64,000 nt of DNA from Acidobacteriota bacterium (GTDB taxonomy: Bacteria; Acidobacteriota; Terriglobia; Terriglobales; Acidobacteriaceae): positions 44,479 to 108,478 of the forward strand of contig JAJYZC010000004.1 of the NCBI GenBank assembly GCA_021800255.1, read 5' to 3'. Positions 59,891 to 64,000 of the stretch are shown piece by piece; position 1 is the stretch's first letter, and each line of letters begins with the position of its first letter. Below the pieces are notes generated by a model, which saw only the letters and a list, made by a program, of their open reading frames with translations, ran no database searches and had not been told where the DNA came from. The position numbers were made by a program, and so were the translations under genes.

Positions 59891-61204
59891 CTAGGACGGA
59901 TTTGTGTATGCGATGCGGCCTTCGCTGATGGTCCAGCGGACCTTGCCCTGCATGGTCCAGCCGTCGAAGGGAGTGTTTTTGGCCTTGGATTTGGACTCCG
60001 TGGCGCGGTAGGTCCACTCCGCCGTGGGGTCGAAGACGACCACGTCGGCGAAGCTGCCTACAGTGAGCGTGCCGCGTCCCTTCAAGCCCAGCAGCGCGGC
60101 CGGCTGGGCGCTGAGCAGGCTCAGAACCCGGCCCAGGGGCATCTTCCACTCCGCGTGCAGCCAGCGCAGCGCAAGGCCGAGCGCGGTTTCAAGGCCGGTG
60201 ACGCCGTTGGGGGCCAGATCGAACTCGATCTCCTTTTCGTGCTGGGCGTGGGGGGCGTGATCGGTGGCGATGGCGTCCACTACGCCGTCGAGGAGGCCCT
60301 CGATCATGGCGTCGCGGTCGGCGGCCGAGCGCAGCGGAGGGTTCATCTTGGCGTGGGTATTGTAGAAACCCACATGCTCCTCGGTGAGCAGGAAGTGATG
60401 CGGCGCAACCTCGCAGGTGACGCGCAGGCCGTTGCGGCGGGCCTGGCGCACGGCGCTCAGAGAGGCGGCGGTGGAGGCGTGAGCCACGTGCAGGTGAGCG
60501 CGGGCGTCGCGCAGCTCGGCCACCAGGCGGATGTCGCGCTCGACGATGGCTGACTCGGCCTCCGGCGGCGCGCCGCGCAGCCCCAGCCTGAAGGAGACTG
60601 GACCGAGGTTCATCGACGCGCCCCCCACTGCCGATTTCGTCAGGTGCGTGTCTTCAGCGTGCTGGATGACGGTGAGGCCGGCGCGCGCAGCGGCGGCCAG
60701 CACCTCGCGCATCATGCTGTCCTTGAGGATGGGCAGGCCGTCGTCGGTGACGGCCACGGCGCCGGCGGATTTGAGGGCGGCGTAGTCGTTGACGGCTTCT
60801 CCCTTCGATGCGCGGGTGGCGGCGGCGATGGGAAAGACGCGAATGGAGGCGCCGCGCTCGGGGGCTTGCATCCATCGCGTGATCTCTGGCGAGTCGTTCA
60901 CCGGGGTGGTGTTGGGCATGGCGGCGACGGCGGTGAAACCTCCGGCGGCGGCGGCGGCCGTGCCGGTGGCGATGGTCTCCTTGTAGCCCTGCCCGGGCTC
61001 GCGCAGATGGACGTGGATGTCTACTAATCCCGGCGCGACGATGAGGCCGGCCGCGTCCAAGATTTCGGCTCCTTCGGCCTGCTTGAGCTTTCCCGGAGCC
61101 GCGATCTCGACCACGCGGCCATCCTTGAGCAGAATGTCCTTGGCGGCATCGGCGCCGGCTGCGGGATCGATGAGGCGGCCATTGCAGATAGCGAGCGGGG
61201 TCAT
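59891..61204 (-). CDS. pyrC: Dihydroorotase
   Basis: 437 residues. Metal-dependent amidohydrolase: APGLVDIHVHLREPGQGYKET (HxH metal site), NTTPVNDSPEITRWM, DGLPILKDSMM, VIQHAEDTHLTKS, LHVAHASTAASLSAV, VTCEVAPHHFLLTEE, KMNPPLRSAADRDAMIEGLLDGVVDAIATDHAPHAQHEKEIEF (Asp of catalysis). Makes dihydroorotate from carbamoyl-aspartate. Start overlaps the pyrB stop (ATGA). Confidence 0.95.
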   Translation of the reverse strand: MTPLAICNGRLIDPAAGADAAKDILLKDGRVVEIAAPGKLKQAEGAEILDAAGLIVAPGLVDIHVHLREPGQGYKETIATGTAAAAAGGFTAVAAMPNTTPVNDSPEITRWMQAPERGASIRVFPIAAATRASKGEAVNDYAALKSAGAVAVTDDGLPILKDSMMREVLAAAARAGLTVIQHAEDTHLTKSAVGGASMNLGPVSFRLGLRGAPPEAESAIVERDIRLVAELRDARAHLHVAHASTAASLSAVRQARRNGLRVTCEVAPHHFLLTEEHVGFYNTHAKMNPPLRSAADRDAMIEGLLDGVVDAIATDHAPHAQHEKEIEFDLAPNGVTGLETALGLALRWLHAEWKMPLGRVLSLLSAQPAALLGLKGRGTLTVGSFADVVVFDPTAEWTYRATESKSKAKNTPFDGWTMQGKVRWTISEGRIAYTNPS

Positions 61205-62223
61205 GCGCGGCCTCCTTGTGTTGCCGTGAGCGCGCGCTCGACCACGGCCATGCGGATGGCCAGGCCGTTGGTGACCTGTTCGAGGATGACCGACTGCGGA
61301 CCATCGGCCACGCCGGCGGTGATCTCCATGCCGCGGATGATGGGACCAGGATGCAGCACCAGCGCGGAGGGTGCGAAAGCGGCCAGCTTTTGGCCGGTAA
61401 GCTGGTAGCGAGCCTTGAACTCCTCGATGTCGAGCTGCAAGCCGGCCAGCCGTTCGGCCTGGATGCGCAGCATCATGACGGCCTGCGATTGGCGGAGCGT
61501 GGCCTCGAAGTCGCGCTCAATTTCAATCCCCGGCCCGGAGCGCGCCGCCTGCTCGGGGAGCAGTTCCTTGGGTCCGCAGAGCAAAACGCGCGCGCCCAGG
61601 CGCGGCAACAGCAGCATGTTGGAGCGGGCCACGCGGCTGTGCAGGATGTCGCCGACGATGGCCACGGTGACGCCGGCCAGCGTTTGCTCGTTCACTGCGC
61701 CGGAGCCCGGCCGCAGATGAGCCAGCAAGGTGCGCAGATCGAGCAGAGCCTGGGTGGGATGCTCGTGCATGCCGTCTCCGGCGCTGATGACGGGCAGGCG
61801 CGTCGAGGCTTCAAGCAGCCAGGGCGCGCCCGATGAGTTGTGGCGCAGGATGATGGCCTCAGCGCCCAGGGCGCGCAGGGTGAGGCCGGTGTCTTTGAGC
61901 GACTCGCCCTTCTCGATGCTGGAGCTGAGGTTGGAGACCAGGGTGGTGTCAACGCCCAGGGCTTTGCAGGCCAGCTCAAAGCTGGTGCGCGTGCGCGTGG
62001 AGGACTCGTAGAAGAGCAGCGCCACGCGGCGCTTCAGGAGGATGTGGTCCCGGATGAGCGGGTCCATGTGCTCGAGCGCGGTGGCGCGGGCCAGCAGACG
62101 GCTCACATCCTCCACGGTCAGGTCGAGCACTGAAAGCAGCGAGCCGGGATGGTAAGGAAATGAGGATTCCGGCGCGGGCGGCGTAGACAACATGCGGCGT
62201 GCGGCAGTTGCGGTCGGGTTCAT
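61201..62223 (-). CDS. pyrB: Aspartate carbamoyltransferase catalytic subunit
   Basis: 340 residues. LLFYESSTRTRTSFELACKALGVDTT (STRT phosphate site), SSIEKGESLKDTGLTLRAL, LEASTRLPVISAGDGMHEHPTQALLDLRT (HPTQ), VAIVGDILHSRVARSNMLLL, VLHPGPIIRGMEI. No pyrI follows, so regulation is not via PyrI. Start ATG at 62223. Pathway neighbours pyrR and pyrC in one operon. Confidence 0.95.
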   Translation of the reverse strand: MNPTATAARRMLSTPPAPESSFPYHPGSLLSVLDLTVEDVSRLLARATALEHMDPLIRDHILLKRRVALLFYESSTRTRTSFELACKALGVDTTLVSNLSSSIEKGESLKDTGLTLRALGAEAIILRHNSSGAPWLLEASTRLPVISAGDGMHEHPTQALLDLRTLLAHLRPGSGAVNEQTLAGVTVAIVGDILHSRVARSNMLLLPRLGARVLLCGPKELLPEQAARSGPGIEIERDFEATLRQSQAVMMLRIQAERLAGLQLDIEEFKARYQLTGQKLAAFAPSALVLHPGPIIRGMEITAGVADGPQSVILEQVTNGLAIRMAVVERALTATQGGRA

Positions 62224-62230
62224 TTTCAAG

Positions 62231-62318
62231 GCAGCTTTCAGCTTTCAGCTTTCGAACGGGCAGCCGGTGCGGCGATCCGCGGGCTTGGGGCTGAGATCTG
62301 GCAGCCGAAAGCTGAGGG
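62231..62318. repeat. Heptamer-arm element E11 (pyrB-pyrR gap)
   Basis: Left arm of three AGCTTTC units (62232-62253); right arm CCGAAAGCTGAGG near 62304-62316. The element sits between two genes of one operon. Confidence 0.7.
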
Positions 62319-62326
62319 CTTGTTGT

Positions 62327-62893
62327 TCATACCCGCTCCACGAGCAGAACCTGTTCCGAGTCGTCCACCTCGTGGAACTTCACTTCAATGATCTCGCGTT
62401 GACTGGTGGGAACGTGCTTGCCGACGTACTGAGCCTCGATGGGCAGCTCGCGGTGGCCGCGATCGATGAGCACAGCCAGTTGCACGCGGCGCGGGCGGCC
62501 GTGATCGAAGAGCGCATCCAATGCCGCGCGGACGGTGCGGCCCGTATAGAGCACATCGTCGCAGATGACCACATCGCCGCCCACCACATCGAAGCCGATG
62601 TCTCCAGGCGTAACCACCGGGCGCGGACCCGCGGTCGAGAGGTCGTCGCGGTAGAACTGGATGTCGAGGACGCCGGTGTTCACTTCGCGCTTTTCGATGC
62701 CGGCGATCAATTTGCCCAGGCGCTGCGCCAAGGGAACGCCGCGGCGTTTGATGCCGATCAGGGCTAAGTCCTCGCTGCCGTTGCTCTTTTCCACGATTTC
62801 GTGCGCCAGGCGCACAAGCGTGCGCTCAATCTCTGAGGCCGACATCAGCCGGCCCTTCACTCGTAAGCTAGGTTTGGACTCTGTTTCGCTCAT
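62327..62893 (-). CDS. pyrR: PyrR bifunctional regulator / uracil phosphoribosyltransferase
   Basis: 188 residues. PRPP-binding motif VVICDDVLYTGRTVRAALDALFDHGRP, preceded by LDIQFYRDDLSTAGPRPVV and IGIKRRGVPLAQRL; matches PyrR, which binds pyr mRNA and attenuates it with UMP. First gene of pyrR-pyrB-pyrC. Confidence 0.95.
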   Translation of the reverse strand: MSETESKPSLRVKGRLMSASEIERTLVRLAHEIVEKSNGSEDLALIGIKRRGVPLAQRLGKLIAGIEKREVNTGVLDIQFYRDDLSTAGPRPVVTPGDIGFDVVGGDVVICDDVLYTGRTVRAALDALFDHGRPRRVQLAVLIDRGHRELPIEAQYVGKHVPTSQREIIEVKFHEVDDSEQVLLVERV

Positions 62894-63141
62894 GGGCTTT
62901 CTCTTTGGCGTTCCAGTGTTGCCGGGTCAATTGGCCGGGGCTAAAACCGCCAGCCGATAACGCCGGTTTCCGTTTTTGAATGACCGTCCGCTGCCGCCGC
63001 GATGCTGAAAAGGCTCCTGCCGGATGATACGAAGGGCGGGCGTGTTGGGGCAAGCTGTGGAGAAGTGGGCGCCGATTGAATCCGGATGCCTGCTCAGCGG
63101 AGAGGCCCCGGTGATTGTTCGAGCGCAGCCTGCGCAGGGCG

Positions 63142-63819
63142 CTATATCTGCGGCCGGCGCGAACGGGCATGGAAATGAGCGCCCAAAGCGCCCCCGGCAA
63201 CGGCAACCAGAAGGAGCGCGGCCATCAGGAACAGAACCGCGCCCAGAACCCAGCCGGCGCGGCCTTCCGGCGAGAGTAGCCACGTCTTGGCCTGAGAGAT
63301 GGTCTGGGCGTCGATTCCCATCGAGGCCCATTGCTGGCTAACCTGCCGGCTGACAAAATTCGTCCAGAAGCCGTCGAAGACCCCACCGTCGTGGAACCAG
63401 AAGCGCATGGCATAAAGAGTTATGCCCGTGGTTGCGGCCGCGGTCCACGCGCCTAAGAGGCCGGTCACCAAGCCGATGCGGGCGCCCGCGCCGGTGGTGA
63501 TCCATGACGGTTGCTGCGTGCGCAGGTACAGCGACACCACCCAGGCGCCAGTGGCGCCCATCAGCACCAATCCGAAGATGCCCACCGGAGAGAGAATAGA
63601 GCACAGAATCCCGGCGGGTACGGCCAGCATGAGAGCAAACCGCAACACAGGTTTCCAATCCACGCTACCGGTATTTCGAAGGGCTCCGGTCCAGGTTGGG
63701 GGCGCTTCCGCTTCGGGATCGCTCTCGGCGTTGTAGACAAGCTGCGGCAAGCCGCAACCCGGGCAGTAGCAAGCATCCGCGGGCACGGTTTGGTGGCAGC
63801 GGGCGCAGGTGATCTCCAT
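63142..63819 (-). CDS. Zinc-ribbon membrane protein
   Basis: 225 residues from MEITCARCHQTVPADACYCPGCGLPQ: a zinc ribbon of four Cys (CxxC...CxxC), then a charged linker and four or more membrane helices (LRFALMLAVPAGILCSILSPVGIFGLVLMGATGAWVVSLYL, IGLVTGLLGAWTAAATTGITLYAM, VLGAVLFLMAALLLVAVAGGAL). Unknown family function; widespread in this phylum type (inference). Confidence 0.75.
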   Translation of the reverse strand: MEITCARCHQTVPADACYCPGCGLPQLVYNAESDPEAEAPPTWTGALRNTGSVDWKPVLRFALMLAVPAGILCSILSPVGIFGLVLMGATGAWVVSLYLRTQQPSWITTGAGARIGLVTGLLGAWTAAATTGITLYAMRFWFHDGGVFDGFWTNFVSRQVSQQWASMGIDAQTISQAKTWLLSPEGRAGWVLGAVLFLMAALLLVAVAGGALGAHFHARSRRPQI

Positions 63820-63890
63820 ACACTTCAAGCCTATCCTATGGGGCGCTTCTACGGCAGTTCTTCGATCCTCGGTGACAGGGCAAACGCATC

Positions 63891-64000
63891 TTAATTCTCC
63901 ACTCCGAGCAGGCGTAACAGGTAGGGGTGATCCCAGGCAGCAGTGAGCCGTTTGCCGTGGACGCCGAGTTTGCAGGTTTTGTCCTGCTTGAGCAGATTCA
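63891..64000 (-). CDS. Partial gene at window end, C-terminal 36 codons
   Basis: Reads LLKQDKTCKLGVHGKRLTAAWDHPYL then LRLLGVEN-stop; the 5' part is outside the window. Not recognised. Confidence 0.5.
   Translation of the reverse strand, partial: NLLKQDKTCKLGVHGKRLTAAWDHPYLLRLLGVEN

Overview
The window is a high-GC bacterial chromosome segment. Gene content and style fit Acidobacteriota (inference only; no rRNA is present): a bactofilin, a stand-alone nuoI, a purine/pyrimidine salvage set, a pyrR-pyrB-pyrC run, abundant intergenic inverted repeats, and several genes whose -10 box lies exactly 6 nt before the start codon, which suggests leaderless mRNAs.

Layout. 0.3-4.7 kb: bactofilin, RNase R and a CpsB-type PHP phosphatase. 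5.0-14.2 kb: a one-strand phage structural cassette (portal, likely prohead protease, scaffold-like protein, major capsid candidate, head-tail connector, two small joining proteins, tail-tube-like protein, large hub/tail protein, small coiled-coil membrane protein). No terminase, tape measure, integrase or lysis cassette is seen, and most gaps between its genes carry the same inverted-repeat elements found in host DNA, so it looks long resident. 14.3-19.1 kb: an EmrB/EmrA/TolC-type efflux operon with a small carboxymuconolactone-decarboxylase-like gene. 19.1-23.1 kb: a tightly overlapping operon of an ArsR-type repressor, TM0996-like thioredoxin, HdrA-N-terminal-like protein, 2[4Fe-4S] ferredoxin, DGC domain fused to a GcvH-like lipoyl domain, two further DGC proteins and a lipoate-protein ligase. 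This is the most unusual system here. 23.2-26.9 kb: arsenic genes (ArsR paralogue, arsC, another arsR, arsM, ACR3).

27-34 kb: SMP-30-like protein, two broken genes joined head to head (scoB and a serine beta-lactamase), an aquaglyceroporin, an AAA+ ATPase, a divergent NRAMP transporter, then a gene-poor repeat-rich stretch. 35-40.9 kb: cytochrome c, YtkA-like and SCO1-like proteins, alaC-type aminotransferase, an unknown secreted protein and nuoI. 41-49.6 kb: D-Ala-D-Ala carboxypeptidase, then nucleoside salvage (udk, pnp, nupC, pyrimidine phosphorylase) interrupted by a BglII/BstYI-type restriction-modification pair with a HigB-like relic. 50.3-53.6 kb: a receiver-like protein, an NtrC-type activator lacking the phospho-acceptor Asp, and a histidine kinase. 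54-64 kb: rph, a glycosyltransferase, hslV followed by a truncated hslU cut by an IS remnant, tRNA-Thr(CGT), rpmE, a secreted thioredoxin, a methyltransferase, pyrC/pyrB/pyrR and a zinc-ribbon membrane protein.

Two repeat families recur. One has arms made of 7-nt tandem units (GTCAGTN-like, GACAACN-like or AGCTAAA-like) in inverted orientation around a unique core. The other contains a palindrome with an invariant CTCAA/TTGAG loop and co-varying stems. Both occur between genes and also contribute coding sequence.
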